A stretch of 64,000 bases of DNA from Aureimonas sp. AU12 (GTDB lineage: Bacteria > Pseudomonadota > Alphaproteobacteria > Rhizobiales > Rhizobiaceae): the NCBI RefSeq assembly GCF_001463705.1, contig NZ_BBWH01000047.1:1-64000 (forward strand). The letters run 5' to 3'. The number at the start of each line of letters is the position of its first letter. The first letter of the stretch is position 1. A model generated the notes under the pieces. The model was not told the DNA's origin. It saw only the letters and a list, made by a program, of their open reading frames with translations, and did no database searches. This document shows, piece by piece, positions 19,420-30,479 of the stretch. The position numbers were made by a program, and so were the translations under genes.

Positions 19420-20757
19420 ATGACGGGCGGTTTCGAGACGGTGCTTCGCGGCGGGACGGTGGTGAACCAGGACGGCGAGGGCGTCCGCGACATCGGCCTT
19501 CGCGAAGGGCGTATCGCCGCAATCGGCACGATTGCCGCCGGTGCCGGCGGCGAGGAGATCGACTGCACGGGGCTGTACATCCTGCCGGGCGTCATCGACA
19601 GCCAGGTGCATTTTCGCGAGCCCGGGCCGACGCACAAGGAAGACCTCGAATCGGGTTCCCGCGCGGCGGTGCTCGGCGGCGTCACCTGCGTCTTCGAAAT
19701 GCCCAACACCGACCCGCTGACCACCGACGAGGCGGCGCTCGCCGACAAGGTGCGGCGCGGCCACCACCGGATGCATTGCGACTTCGCCTTCTGGGTCGGC
19801 GGCACCCGCGAGAACGCCGCCGACGTCGCCGAGTTGGAGCGCCTGCCGGGCGCGGCCGGCATCAAGGTCTTCATGGGGTCTTCCACCGGATCGCTGCTCG
19901 TCGAGGACGACGACGGCGTGCGCGAGATCCTGAAGCGTACCCGCCGGCGCGCGGCCTTCCACTCGGAGGATGAGTTCCGCCTGCGCGAGCGCATGGGGCT
20001 GCGGGTCGAGGGCGACCCCGCCTCGCATCCCGTATGGCGCGACGAGATCGCGGCGCTGCAATGCACGCAGCGGCTGGTCGGCATCGCCGAGGACACGGGC
20101 GCGCGGATCCACGTGCTGCATATCTCGACGGCCGAGGAGATCCTGTTCCTCGCCGGGCACAAGGCCAACGCCACCTGCGAGGCGACGCCGCACCACCTGA
20201 CGCTTTCGGCCGACGATTACGCTCGCCTCGGCACCAAGCTGCAGATGAACCCGCCGGTGCGCGACGGCCGCCACCGCGACGGCATCTGGCACGGAATCGC
20301 GCAGGGGATCGTCGACGTGCTCGGCTCCGATCACGCGCCCCATACGCTGGAGGAAAAGGCCAGGCCCTATCCGGCCTCGCCCTCGGGCATGACCGGCGTG
20401 CAGACGCTGGTGCCTGTCATGCTCGACCACGTGGCGAAGGGGCGCCTGTCGCTGCAGCGCTTCGTCGATCTCACCTCCGCCGGTCCGCAGCGCATCTTCG
20501 GCCTGTCGCAGAAGGGGCGAATCGCAGTCGGCTACGACGCGGACTTCACGGTGGTGGATCTCAAGCGCCGCGAGACGATCCGCGACGCCTGGATCGGCTC
20601 GAAGTCGCAGTGGACCCCGCATGACGGGCGCGAGGTCACGGGCTGGCCGGTCGGCACGATCGTGCGCGGGCGGCGCGCGATGTGGGAGGGCGAGATCGTC
20701 GCGGCGGCGACCGGCGAGGCGGCCCGCTTCGTGGAAACGCTGGCGCCCCGCGGGTGA
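19420..20757 (+). CDS. pyrC: Dihydroorotase
   Basis: An amidohydrolase-superfamily enzyme, probably the dihydroorotase of pyrimidine synthesis. It has 445 residues. Visible motifs are DSQVHFREPGPTHKED (metal-binding HxR motif), the carbamylated Lys in GIKVFMGSSTG, ATPHHLTLS, and the metal Asp in LGSDHAPHTLEEK. The length and HFREPG motif fit the class I enzyme; allantoinase or hydantoinase is less likely. AAGGACAAGGCG precedes the ATG. Divergent from ygfZ across 119 bases that must hold both promoters. Confidence 0.92.
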   Translation: MTGGFETVLRGGTVVNQDGEGVRDIGLREGRIAAIGTIAAGAGGEEIDCTGLYILPGVIDSQVHFREPGPTHKEDLESGSRAAVLGGVTCVFEMPNTDPLTTDEAALADKVRRGHHRMHCDFAFWVGGTRENAADVAELERLPGAAGIKVFMGSSTGSLLVEDDDGVREILKRTRRRAAFHSEDEFRLRERMGLRVEGDPASHPVWRDEIAALQCTQRLVGIAEDTGARIHVLHISTAEEILFLAGHKANATCEATPHHLTLSADDYARLGTKLQMNPPVRDGRHRDGIWHGIAQGIVDVLGSDHAPHTLEEKARPYPASPSGMTGVQTLVPVMLDHVAKGRLSLQRFVDLTSAGPQRIFGLSQKGRIAVGYDADFTVVDLKRRETIRDAWIGSKSQWTPHDGREVTGWPVGTIVRGRRAMWEGEIVAAATGEAARFVETLAPRG

Positions 20758-21083
20758 GGCTTGGCTGAATGGGAACGGCGCGCGCTTGAGGCGTCTCGCG
20801 ACAGCGCCGCCGCTTCTTTGGCACTCCAGCCAAGTTGGTCGGAGCATGAGGAGCGCGTCACGCCGGTGGCGAGTGCCCTCGTTCTTCGATCCGCTTGAGG
20901 ATCGGGGCTTCTGCAAACCTCGCGATCGGCTCGCCGAAGATGCCACCCTGCGATGCACGATCTTGGTGTCGATGCGGATGCGGTTGATGCTTCGGGGGCG
21001 GAGATTGCACGCGAGCGCCCTGCCGGGGCCGGCATGCAGCATCTCGATGTGCCGATACCATGCGCCTGGCCGAGCGTTGCCGC
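20758..21083. other. Gene-free intergenic stretch
   Basis: About 325 bases between the dihydroorotase stop and the converging Pro-rich gene. No domain-bearing frame, terminator hairpin or RNA was seen. Confidence 0.5.
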
Positions 21084-21965
21084 TCAGTCGCCGGCGACGA
21101 AGAACTCGAAGCGGCCCTCAGGTGAGATGCCGACGCGGTAGAAGTCGTAGGAGCCGTTGCCGAGCATGCGCTGGTAGTCGCCGGCGGTCACGAGCTCGAA
21201 CAGCTCGACGAGCTGCGGCTTGGTCAGCTTCTCGAGGTTGACCTGCGTGAAGTAGGGCCAGACGAAGATCTCGTTGTCGCCACTCTGATCGAGATGGACG
21301 TGGCCGGCTTCGAGCGTCTCGAGAAGGATCGCCAGGATCTCGACGCCGTCGCCATCGCCCGAGGCGCCCTTCAGCGTCTCGATCGGGTCCTCGTCAGTCT
21401 GGATGAGCGACAATGCCGTGGCGTTCGCGCCGGTCTCGATATAGGGGCGCAGCTTCTCGACATCGCCGCTCTTGGCGATCTCGATTAGCTTGCGGCGCAG
21501 ATCCCGCACCGGCTGCGGTAGCTTGTCCTCGCCATAGGCGATGTCGGCGGGGGCGACGTCGGGCGCGGGCGCCTCGCCGGTCACCGCCGGCGCATCCGGG
21601 TCGGGCACGATCTCGACACCCTCGGAATCGGCGTCGGGATCGAGCGGTGCCACCGGCGCAACCGGCGGCGCCGGGGTGGTAGGGGCCTGCGTCCCCGTAA
21701 CCGGGGCGGGCGCGGCCGGAACGGTTGCCGCCGGTGCGGTCGGAGCTGCGGGCGGCGGCGTCATGGGAGGCTGCGGCGGTGTGGGCTGGCCCGGCACGGG
21801 CGGCAGCGGCACCGAGACGATCCCGTCGCGCACCGGTCCCGCCTCGCCGTTCTCTCCGGTGATCTGCGAGAAAGCGAAGGCCGGCGCCGTCGTCGCGGAG
21901 ACGAGAAGAAGCGCAGCGAGGGCAGCGAGGGGAGCGGGGAGGCGGTGGGGCCGTCCGGATGTCAT
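21084..21965 (-). CDS. Secreted Pro/Ala-rich protein, unknown
   Basis: A 293-residue protein of unknown function. A signal peptide (APLAALAALLLVSATTAPA, cleavage near AFA-FS) is followed by a Pro/Ala/Thr-rich low-complexity linker (about 50-140). The C-terminal 150 residues form a compact helical domain with GDVEKLRPYIETGANA (ankyrin-like), VFVWPYF-like segments and GDYQRMLGNGSYDFYRVGI. It looks like a periplasmic protein tethered through a disordered linker. First of several minus-strand envelope genes with no assigned role. Confidence 0.8.
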   Translation of the reverse strand: MTSGRPHRLPAPLAALAALLLVSATTAPAFAFSQITGENGEAGPVRDGIVSVPLPPVPGQPTPPQPPMTPPPAAPTAPAATVPAAPAPVTGTQAPTTPAPPVAPVAPLDPDADSEGVEIVPDPDAPAVTGEAPAPDVAPADIAYGEDKLPQPVRDLRRKLIEIAKSGDVEKLRPYIETGANATALSLIQTDEDPIETLKGASGDGDGVEILAILLETLEAGHVHLDQSGDNEIFVWPYFTQVNLEKLTKPQLVELFELVTAGDYQRMLGNGSYDFYRVGISPEGRFEFFVAGD

Positions 21966-21998
21966 CGGGATCCTTGGCGTCGCGGCGACGCGTGTCGT

Positions 21999-22259
21999 CT
22001 ACTGAAGGGCGCGGTCGGCCCGGAACTCGCCGTACTCGACGCGCTTGCGCAGCTGGTCGAGGAGATCGAGCACCTCGGTCTCGCCGTAGCGGCGCACCAG
22101 CTCGGTGACGGCGGTGCTGATTGCGGTCTCGGCGAGGATCTCGGTCTCGATCCCGTCGGAGATCCCGTCGGCCCAAGCCTCGTTGTGATACTCGATCGCC
22201 ACCTGCTTCTTCTCGGCGACGATCAGGTCATCGAGGTCTGAGCTCTGCAGATCGATCAT
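21999..22259 (-). CDS. Small acidic hypothetical protein
   Basis: An 86-residue cytosolic protein with no signal peptide, rich in Glu/Asp and Leu (MIDLQSSDLDDLIVAEKKQV). It is predicted to be largely helical and ends in RADRALQ. The ATG at 22259 has GGAGTG upstream; the open frame extends further upstream with an unlikely Arg-rich sequence. The spacing to the downstream Pro-rich gene (33 bases) suggests one transcript. No family is recognised. Confidence 0.7.
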   Translation of the reverse strand: MIDLQSSDLDDLIVAEKKQVAIEYHNEAWADGISDGIETEILAETAISTAVTELVRRYGETEVLDLLDQLRKRVEYGEFRADRALQ

Positions 22260-22356
22260 GCCGGGACACTCCAATTCATGTTTCCGCGACCGCGCCAGAG
22301 CGGTCTCGAAGGCATCGCGCCGGGCCGGTCGGCCACCGCGCATCCTTAACCAATCG

Positions 22357-22812
22357 TTAATTGCCGTACCTTGCGCTGATCTCCCGTGAAAGAGACGCGC
22401 CTTCCCGAAGGTATCTTTCGGCGGCGACCGTCGCAGCCGGGGTACACTTCCTGTAGGTGGATTCGAACGAGCGATAGCCTTGGTTGAAGCTCGCCACGAG
22501 AATGCGCCGGTCGGCTTCGCCCGGCGCCTGCGCCTCGAGGATCTCGCCCATCTTCTGGCGCCAGACGTCGCCGTTCGCATCGCCGCAGAGCGTGCGCAGG
22601 AAATGGATGGAGCCCAGCACCGTCGCGAGCCGGCCCAGCGGCTTCATATAGGGGGCGTTCGAAGGCACCGGCGCCTCAACCGAGGCGGGCTGTGCGGGCT
22701 CCTCCCCCTTGGTCTTGCCGCGTCCCTGCGCACCCGCCGGCGCGATCGCCAGAAGCGAGGCGACCAAGGCCAAGATGGCGAGACTTTGAGGCAAATTGCG
22801 GTGAAAACCCAT
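22357..22812 (-). CDS. TIGR02301-type secreted protein
   Basis: A 151-residue exported protein resembling the uncharacterised TIGR02301 family of Hyphomicrobiales. A signal peptide (LAILALVASLLAIAPAGA) precedes a basic/Pro linker. The conserved domain has RLATVLGSIHFLRTLCG and SFNQGYRSFESTYRKCTPAA, and its two Cys could form a disulfide. Function unknown; likely periplasmic. Confidence 0.8.
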   Translation of the reverse strand: MGFHRNLPQSLAILALVASLLAIAPAGAQGRGKTKGEEPAQPASVEAPVPSNAPYMKPLGRLATVLGSIHFLRTLCGDANGDVWRQKMGEILEAQAPGEADRRILVASFNQGYRSFESTYRKCTPAATVAAERYLREGASLSREISARYGN

Positions 22813-22946
22813 GTCCGAGATTTGCAGTCCGATTAAGGAGATTGCAAGACGATACCGGGAGTTAGGGGGTCTCCTCGCCCGTTAAGGTTAGCGGCGGAAG
22901 GGCCGCGTCGGCCTGCGCGGCGGCCCTGTCGCGGCGATCGCGCGCG

Positions 22947-23378
22947 CTACGCGCGGCGCTGGACGCTAGCGGCCGAGATCGCGTCGGCCAGACCCGTCGT
23001 GGTGCGCCCGTCCCGGTCCATCTCCGCAACCTCCGAGACGGGGAAGAATCGTGCGTCGGCCGCGTCGTCGGCTGCGGCGAACGCGGCATCTGCGCCGTGT
23101 TCGGCCAGAGCGGCATAGACCGCGATCACGGCATGGGCGCCGGCCGGCGCGTCGATCGCCTCGTGCAGGCGGGCGAATACGAGCGTCTCGGCCTCGACGC
23201 CGGTTTCCTCCCGCAGCTCGCGGCGCGCGGCGTCCTCCAGCCTCTCGCCGAACTCGACCCGTCCGCCCGGCAGGCTCCAGAGGTCGGCGAAGGGCGGCTT
23301 GCCGCGCAGGACGAGAAGCACCTCGTCGCCCCGGAAGAGGGCGACGGAGACGGCGAGGACGGGGCGGGGCGTGGTCAT
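22947..23378 (-). CDS. Nudix hydrolase
   Basis: A 143-residue pyrophosphohydrolase. The Nudix box is complete: GGRVEFGERLEDAARRELRE followed directly by ETGVE, preceded by the core strand VLAVSVALFRGDEVLLVLRG. It hydrolyses a nucleoside-diphosphate-linked substrate that cannot be named; ADP-ribose or oxidised-nucleotide sanitation are typical. The start at 23378 gives MTTPRPVLAVS. Divergent from the SRAP gene over 74 bases. Confidence 0.92.
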   Translation of the reverse strand: MTTPRPVLAVSVALFRGDEVLLVLRGKPPFADLWSLPGGRVEFGERLEDAARRELREETGVEAETLVFARLHEAIDAPAGAHAVIAVYAALAEHGADAAFAAADDAADARFFPVSEVAEMDRDGRTTTGLADAISAASVQRRA

Positions 23379-23452
23379 GGCACGACATCTAAGCGCGTGC
23401 CCCCTGCCGGCCAAGGCTTGTGCCTGCCGGCGGTCACGCCCATTCTCACGCC

Positions 23453-24193
23453 ATGTGCGGACGCTTCACCCTCATCGCCACGCCCGAATCCGTCGCCGAG
23501 CGCTTTTCGCTGACCGAGATCGATCCGTTTCCGCCGCGCTACAACATCGCGCCGACGCAGCCGATCCTGATCATTCGCAAAGCTGAGCCGGACATGCGCC
23601 CGCGCAACGCCTCCGGGCGCTACGGGCAGCTGGCACGCTGGGGCCTCATTCCCGGCTGGGCCAAGGATCCCGCGACGCTGCCGCTGCTCTTCAACGCGCG
23701 CTCCGAAACGGCGAACGAGCGCAACTCCTTCAAGGGCGCGATGCGCCATCGCCGCTGCCTCGTGCCGGCGAGTGGCTTCTACGAATGGCGGCGCAACGGA
23801 AAGGAGCGCTCCACCCCCTTCTTCCTCAAGCCGCGCGGCGAGGAACCGATCGCCTTCGCCGCCCTTGCCGAGACGTTCCTCGCGCCCGACGGCAGCGAGA
23901 TCGACACCGCCGCGATCCTGACCACGAGTGCCAATGCGGCGCTCTCGACGATCCACGAGCGCATGCCCGTGGTGGTCGAGCCCCATGATTTCGAGCGCTG
24001 GCTCGACAACCGCGAGGTCTCGCCGGCCGAGGTCGCCGACATCCTGCGCCCGGTGTCCGACGCGTTCTTCGAGATCGTTCCGGTTTCGGAGCGCGTCAAT
24101 GCGGTTGCGAACATGGGGCCGGATGTGCAGAAACCCTTGAACCCCGACGATCCGCCGACGAGCCCGCCGGCCGGGCAGGGGCGCCTCTTCTGA
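23453..24193 (+). CDS. SRAP (YedK/HMCES-like) abasic-site protein
   Basis: Forms a thiazolidine DNA-protein crosslink with abasic sites in single-stranded DNA, shielding them. The 246-residue protein begins MCGRFTL, so the reactive Cys is at position 2 once Met is removed. The conserved Glu is in SGFYEWRR and the His in STIHERMPVV; NARSETANE and the NxxP region (RYNIAPTQP) are also present. The MCGRF start fixes 23453. Confidence 0.94.
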   Translation: MCGRFTLIATPESVAERFSLTEIDPFPPRYNIAPTQPILIIRKAEPDMRPRNASGRYGQLARWGLIPGWAKDPATLPLLFNARSETANERNSFKGAMRHRRCLVPASGFYEWRRNGKERSTPFFLKPRGEEPIAFAALAETFLAPDGSEIDTAAILTTSANAALSTIHERMPVVVEPHDFERWLDNREVSPAEVADILRPVSDAFFEIVPVSERVNAVANMGPDVQKPLNPDDPPTSPPAGQGRLF

Positions 24194-24219
24194 CGATTAT
24201 GAGCGGACCTGCGAGCCCC

Positions 24220-25257
24220 ATGAACATCGACCTTCTCAAGCGCCTCTGCGAGACCCCCGGCGTTCCCGGCCACGAACACCGGGTGCGCGACCTCATTGCC
24301 GCCGAGGCGGCGAGCCTCTTTGACCGGGTCGAAACCGACGCGATGGGTTCGCTCGTCTGCACGCGCGATGGCGAGGGCGAGGATCCCGAGCGCATCATGC
24401 TCGCCTGCCACATGGACGAGATCGGCTTTCTCGTCAGCCACGTCACCGACAAGGGCTTCATCCACGTCTCGCCCGTCGGCGGCTTCGACCCGCGCAATCT
24501 CTTCTCGCGCCGCGTCCTCGTCTGCACCCCGAACGGCGATCTCAAGGGGATCATGAACGCCGAGGGCAAGCCGGTCCACATCGCGTCAGTGGAAGACCGC
24601 AAGAAGGTGCCGGAGCCGACCGAGTTCTTCATCGATCTCGGCCTCGGCGCGGCCGCCAAGGAGAAGGTGCGCGTCGGCGACTTCGTGGTCATGGACGAGC
24701 CGCTGGTGGAGATGGGCGAGCGCATCGTCTCGAAGGCGCTCGACAACCGCATCGCCTGCTGGCTCGGCCTGGAAGCCGTGCGCAAGCTCGTCGACGACGG
24801 GGTGTCGCACAAGTGCCAGCTGACGGTGGCCTTCACGGTGCAGGAGGAGGTCGGCCTTCGCGGCGCCAAGACGGTGGCCTACGCGGTGAAGCCGCATATC
24901 GGCATCGGCGTCGATACGACGCTCGCCTGCGACACGCCCGGCGTGCCGGAAAAGGACCGCACCACAGAGCTCGGAGCCGGCGTCGGCCTGCACCTCAAGG
25001 ACGGCTCCTTTATCGCCGACCGCGACCTGACCGACGAGTTCGAGGCGGTGGCCAAGGCCAACGGCATCCCGTTCCAGCGCACGATCCTGGCGGGCGGCGG
25101 GATGGACAGCGCCTCGCTGCAACAGGCGGCGACCGGCGCCAAGGCGATCGGCATCGTGGTGGGCACGCGCTACATTCACACGGTCTGCGAGATGATCGAC
25201 CGGCGCGATCTGCTGGCGGCGCGCGATCTCCTCGCCGCCTTCGTCGCCGCGCACTGA
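24220..25257 (+). CDS. M42 family metallopeptidase
   Basis: A dinuclear-metal aminopeptidase of the M42 (FrvX/glutamyl aminopeptidase) family, 345 residues. Metal and catalytic residues are visible: HxD in ACHMDEIGF, Asp in KALDNRIA, the catalytic Glu pair in VQEEVGLRG, Asp in GVDTTLA, and the final His in RYIHTVCEM. Such enzymes form large tetrahedral cytosolic shells that trim peptides. The ATG at 24220 matches the usual N-terminus (MNIDLLKRLCETPG); an ATG at 24199 would add seven residues. Same strand as SRAP and lysE. Confidence 0.92.
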   Translation: MNIDLLKRLCETPGVPGHEHRVRDLIAAEAASLFDRVETDAMGSLVCTRDGEGEDPERIMLACHMDEIGFLVSHVTDKGFIHVSPVGGFDPRNLFSRRVLVCTPNGDLKGIMNAEGKPVHIASVEDRKKVPEPTEFFIDLGLGAAAKEKVRVGDFVVMDEPLVEMGERIVSKALDNRIACWLGLEAVRKLVDDGVSHKCQLTVAFTVQEEVGLRGAKTVAYAVKPHIGIGVDTTLACDTPGVPEKDRTTELGAGVGLHLKDGSFIADRDLTDEFEAVAKANGIPFQRTILAGGGMDSASLQQAATGAKAIGIVVGTRYIHTVCEMIDRRDLLAARDLLAAFVAAH

Positions 25258-25285
25258 CCCCCCCGGCTGCGCGGACGCGACCATC

Positions 25286-25903
25286 ATGCTCATGGAACCG
25301 GCGCTGCGCGGCTTTGCCATCGGCGCCAGCCTCATCGTCGCGATCGGCGCGCAGAACGCGTTCATCCTCGAACGCGGGCTGGTGCGCAGCCACGTCTTTG
25401 CGTTGTGCCTCATCTGCGCGGTGTCGGATGCGCTGCTGATCGCCGCCGGCGTCGCGGGGCTCGGCACGATCATCGCCTCCCGCCCGGCGCTCATCCTCGC
25501 GGTGACGCTCGGCGGCGCGCTGTTCCTCTACGCCTATGCGGCGATCGCGGCACGCCGCGCGCTGCGGCCGGCCGCGATGGACGTGCGCCACGGCGACCGG
25601 GCCATGAGCCTGAAGGCCGCGGCAGCGACCTGCCTCGGCCTCACCTTCCTGAACCCGCATGTCTATCTGGATACGGTTGTGCTGATCGGCAGCCTGTCGG
25701 CGCGCTACGGCTTCACCGAGCAACGCATCGCCTACGCGGCGGGCGCAATGACGGCGTCGTTCGCCTGGTTCTTCGCGCTCGGCTACGGCGCGCGGCTGCT
25801 GGCGCCGCTCTTCGCCAGACCGGGCGCCTGGCGGATTCTCGACGGGCTGATCGCCTTCGTCATGGCATCTCTGGCGACGAGCCTTCTCGTCACCCTTCTT
25901 TGA
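25286..25903 (+). CDS. LysE/ArgO family amino-acid exporter
   Basis: A 205-residue inner-membrane exporter with about six hydrophobic segments. The LysE signature is SLIVAIGAQNAFIL near the N-terminus, and TFLNPHVYLDTVVLIGS marks the second half. It probably exports basic amino acids such as arginine or lysine. It follows the peptidase by 28 bases, so peptide breakdown and amino-acid overflow could be linked. Confidence 0.92.
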   Translation: MLMEPALRGFAIGASLIVAIGAQNAFILERGLVRSHVFALCLICAVSDALLIAAGVAGLGTIIASRPALILAVTLGGALFLYAYAAIAARRALRPAAMDVRHGDRAMSLKAAAATCLGLTFLNPHVYLDTVVLIGSLSARYGFTEQRIAYAAGAMTASFAWFFALGYGARLLAPLFARPGAWRILDGLIAFVMASLATSLLVTLL

Positions 25904-25907
25904 TCGA

Positions 25908-25927
25908 CTTCGCCCGCTCGGGCGAAG
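25908..25927. terminator. Possible terminator hairpin
   Basis: A perfect 9-bp inverted repeat (25908-25916 with 25919-25927) begins five bases after the lysE stop. It lacks a clear T tract on the plus strand, so termination strength is uncertain. Confidence 0.4.
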
Positions 25928-25969
25928 CCCTTCCGATGACCCGCGGTCGATAAGGCCGCGCGGGGTCGC

Positions 25970-26152
25970 TCAGTCGTGGCAGTTGCGGTTGGCCACGGCG
26001 ATCTGCGGCGCCTTGGCACTGGCCTTGTCCTTGCGGCAGGCCTGGCTGGCGGCGGCGATCGCGGCGATGCCGATCTCGCGGTAGTTGCTGAGGAGATTGC
26101 TCTCCCGCTCGCGCTCGCTCTTGGAGCGGAAGGCGACATGGGGCTGGTTCAT
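25970..26152 (-). CDS. Small hypothetical protein (60 aa)
   Basis: A 60-residue basic protein starting MNQPHVAFRSKSERERESNL, with a central Ala/Ile helix (YREIGIAAIAAASQACRK) and two Cys. No signal peptide or domain is recognised. It lies alone, convergent with lysE and divergent from cysS. The start at 26152 lacks a strong ribosome binding site. Coding status is plausible but unproven. Confidence 0.55.
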   Translation of the reverse strand: MNQPHVAFRSKSERERESNLLSNYREIGIAAIAAASQACRKDKASAKAPQIAVANRNCHD

Positions 26153-26477
26153 GATGGCAGGCTCTCTTGGGTCCGGATGACAACAGATGGGCTTCGGATT
26201 GCGTCGGATTAGCGGCATCTTGGCCTAAAAGCACGAAATCTATACTTAACAAAACGTTGCAGCCGCCATATGTGACGTGAACGCTACATGCTGCGCTGCC
26301 GCAAAGATGAACGAAATATGAACGGCACCCGACTCTCTACTTCCCGGCGGATCCATGGCGAAAGGCGACGCTGACGCCGATGTGACCGGGGTTTGTGAAA
26401 TCGGTGGTTTGCCTGTAGCAAAACGGCCGCCCGGCCTGTCGGTCGCGGCATCGCTCGAACGTCAAGAGGCTTCGGCC
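26153..26477. other. Divergent intergenic region upstream of cysS
   Basis: About 325 bases with visibly lower GC than its neighbours near 26230-26320. It should hold the cysS promoter. No specific promoter hexamers or leader structure could be assigned by eye. Confidence 0.45.
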
Positions 26478-26482
26478 GGAGA
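26478..26482 (+). promoter_or_regulatory. Shine-Dalgarno site deciding the cysS start
   Basis: GGAGA ends directly against an ATG at 26483 but lies six bases before an in-frame GTG at 26489. The GTG is therefore preferred. Confidence 0.55.
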
Positions 26483-26488
26483 ATGCGC

Positions 26489-27922
26489 GTGGACGACGGC
26501 TTCCGGGGGCTTTCCCTCACCAACACCCTGACCCGCAGCAAGGCCGAGTTCCGGCCGCGCGACTGGCGCATCGGTGGGGTCGCCGAGGCCGACCGGCGCG
26601 TGCGCATGTATGTCTGCGGGCCGACGGTCTACGACTTCGCCCATATCGGCAACGCCCGCCCGGTGATCGTCTTCGACGTCCTGTTCCGGCTGCTGCGCCA
26701 TCTCTACGGCGAGGCAGTGGTCGTCTATGCCCGCAACATCACCGACGTCGACGACAAGATCAATGCGCGCGCCGTGCGCGACCATCCCGCGCTGCCGCTG
26801 AACGAGGCGATCGCCCGCGTCACGCAAGGCACCACCGCGCAGTTCCACAAGGACGTCGCCGCGCTCGGCTGCCTGCCCCCGACGCACGAGCCCCGCGCCA
26901 CCGCCTTCGTGACGCCGCGTGCCGACGGGCTGCCCGACATGGTGACGATGATCGAGACGCTGATCGCGCGCGGCCACGCCTACCCGGCCGGGGGTGAGGT
27001 GCTGTTCGACGTCCATTCCATGCCGGCCTACGGCGCGCTGTCGCATCGCAAGCTCGACGAGCAGCAGGCGGGCGCCCGCGTCGCCGTGGAAGCGCACAAG
27101 CGCAACGCCGCCGACTTCGTGCTCTGGAAGCTCTCCTCCGACGAGGAGCCGGGCTGGGACAGCCCCTGGGGCCGGGGACGTCCGGGCTGGCACATCGAGT
27201 GCTCCGTCATGTCGGCGGCCTATCTCGGCGAGGTCTTCGACATCCATGGCGGCGGTCTCGACCTGATCTTTCCCCATCACGAGAACGAGATCGCCCAGTC
27301 GTGCTGTGCCCATGGCACCGAAGAGATGGCCGAGGTGTGGATGCACAACGGCTTCCTCCAGGTGGAGGGACGCAAGATGTCGAAGTCGGAGGGCAACTTC
27401 GTCACCATCGCCGACGTGCTGGAGACCGAGAAGGTCGGCGGCCGCCGCTGGCCGGGCGAGGCCGTGCGCCTGCTGATGATGAAGACGCACTATCGCGAGC
27501 CGATCGACTTCACGCTGGCCAAGCTCGAAGAGGCCGTGCGCGAGCTCGACCGATGGGAGCGGCTGGCCCGCGCCGCCGGCACTGTGGAACCGGGCGTGGC
27601 GGACGAGGCCTTCCTCGCCGCCCTGTCGGACGATCTCGCCATCTCGGCGGCGATCGCGCGCATTCACCAGCTTTTCGACGCGGGCGACGTGCCGGGCGCG
27701 CTGGCAAGCCTTTCGCTTCTCGGCATCCACCCGATCCGCGAGGCCGTGCTCGACGCCGGGCTGGAGGCGCGCATCGCGGAACGGCTTGAGAGGCTGAAGG
27801 CCAAGGATTTCGCGGCGGCCGACGCGATCCGCGCGGAGCTGACCGAGCAGGGCATCATGCTCAAGGACGGCAAGGATCCCATCAGCGGCGAGCGCGTGAC
27901 CACTTGGGAACTGAAGCGTTGA
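26489..27922 (+). CDS. cysS: Cysteinyl-tRNA synthetase
   Basis: Charges tRNA-Cys. The 477-residue class I synthetase has the HIGH-type motif in [16 protein letters not shown] in [10 protein letters not shown], and zinc ligands in [18 protein letters not shown] and [10 protein letters not shown]. The anticodon-binding C-terminus ([12 protein letters not shown]) is intact. GTG 26489 is preferred on ribosome-site spacing. The stop overlaps the TTG start of the following prolyl iminopeptidase gene. Confidence 0.97.
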   Translation: MDDGFRGLSLTNTLTRSKAEFRPRDWRIGGVAEADRRVRMYVCGPTVYDFAHIGNARPVIVFDVLFRLLRHLYGEAVVVYARNITDVDDKINARAVRDHPALPLNEAIARVTQGTTAQFHKDVAALGCLPPTHEPRATAFVTPRADGLPDMVTMIETLIARGHAYPAGGEVLFDVHSMPAYGALSHRKLDEQQAGARVAVEAHKRNAADFVLWKLSSDEEPGWDSPWGRGRPGWHIECSVMSAAYLGEVFDIHGGGLDLIFPHHENEIAQSCCAHGTEEMAEVWMHNGFLQVEGRKMSKSEGNFVTIADVLETEKVGGRRWPGEAVRLLMMKTHYREPIDFTLAKLEEAVRELDRWERLARAAGTVEPGVADEAFLAALSDDLAISAAIARIHQLFDAGDVPGALASLSLLGIHPIREAVLDAGLEARIAERLERLKAKDFAAADAIRAELTEQGIMLKDGKDPISGERVTTWELKR

Positions 27923-28872
27923 GCGAGGCCCGCCGCACGCCCTATCCGCCGATCCAGCCCTACGAGACCGGCATGCTGGCGGTGGGCGACGGGCACGTCC
28001 TCTACTACGAGAGCTGCGGCAACCCGGAGGGCAAGCCCGTCATGTTCCTGCACGGCGGGCCCGGCAGCGGCTGCTCGCCCTCGCATCGGCGGCTGTTCGA
28101 TCCCGCGCGCTACCGGATCGTGCTCTTCGACCAGCGCGCCTGCGGGCGCTCGACGCCGCTCGGCAGTCTCGACGCCAACACGACGCCCGATCTCGTCGAG
28201 GACATGGAGCGCCTGCGCACCCATCTCGGCTTGGGGCCCGTCATGCTGTTCGGCGGCTCCTGGGGCTCGACGCTGGCGCTGGCCTATGCCGAGCGGTTCC
28301 CCGAGCATGTCACCGAAATGGTGCTGCGCGGCGTCTTCACCGGGCGGCGGGCCGAACTCGACTGGTACTATCGTGAGGGCGCCAGCCGCCTGTTTCCCGA
28401 CGAGTGGGAGCGCTTTCTCGCGCCCTTGAGCGAGGCCGAGCGGGCCGATCCGGTGGCGAGCTTCCGGGTGCGCCTGCTCGATCCCGATCGCAGCGTGCGG
28501 GCCACGGCCGCGCGTGCCTGGACCGACTGGGAGGCTCGAACCGTCTCGATGCGCACGCTGCACGACGCCGTCGGCGGCTTCGGCGCCAGCGACGCGGCCA
28601 TCGCCTTCGCGCGGATCGAGAACCACTATTTCGTCCATGATCTCTGGCTCGAGGAAGGCCAGCTCATCCGCGACGCCGGCCGGCTCGCCGGCATTCCCGG
28701 CGTCATCGTGCAGGGGCGCTACGACGTCGTGACGCCGCCCGTCACCGCCTGGGATCTGCACAAGGCCTGGCCCGGCTCCGAGCTGCAGATCGTCGAGGAT
28801 GCCGGCCACGCCTTCTCCGAGCCCGGCACGCTCGACCGGCTCCTGGTGGCGACGGACCGGTTCGCGGGCTAG
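27919..28872 (+). CDS. pip: Prolyl iminopeptidase, copy 1
   Basis: An alpha/beta-hydrolase that releases N-terminal proline from peptides. It has 317 residues. The oxyanion loop is in [11 protein letters not shown], the nucleophile in [14 protein letters not shown], the acid in [10 protein letters not shown], and the catalytic His in [20 protein letters not shown] is a family hallmark. The probable start is TTG at 27919, overlapping the cysS stop, which implies coupled translation; a TTG at 27904 is an alternative. A paralog lies 0.5 kb downstream. Confidence 0.92.
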   Translation: MSEARRTPYPPIQPYETGMLAVGDGHVLYYESCGNPEGKPVMFLHGGPGSGCSPSHRRLFDPARYRIVLFDQRACGRSTPLGSLDANTTPDLVEDMERLRTHLGLGPVMLFGGSWGSTLALAYAERFPEHVTEMVLRGVFTGRRAELDWYYREGASRLFPDEWERFLAPLSEAERADPVASFRVRLLDPDRSVRATAARAWTDWEARTVSMRTLHDAVGGFGASDAAIAFARIENHYFVHDLWLEEGQLIRDAGRLAGIPGVIVQGRYDVVTPPVTAWDLHKAWPGSELQIVEDAGHAFSEPGTLDRLLVATDRFAG

Positions 28873-28907
28873 TCTCCCCACAAGCCTTCGCAGGGGAGAT
28901 CATCGCC

Positions 28908-30337
<1,430 letters not shown>

Positions 30338-30479
30338 TATCTGGACGGGCAGCGGGAGCCATCAACGCCGCTGATGTCTCCCATCAACGAAACTCGGGTG
30401 CCGGCGGGAAATCGGGCTGATAGGAACGGATGGCACCCTTAAGAGTGCGGTCTTGCGTCTCTGTCTGGTGAGCGTTCCC

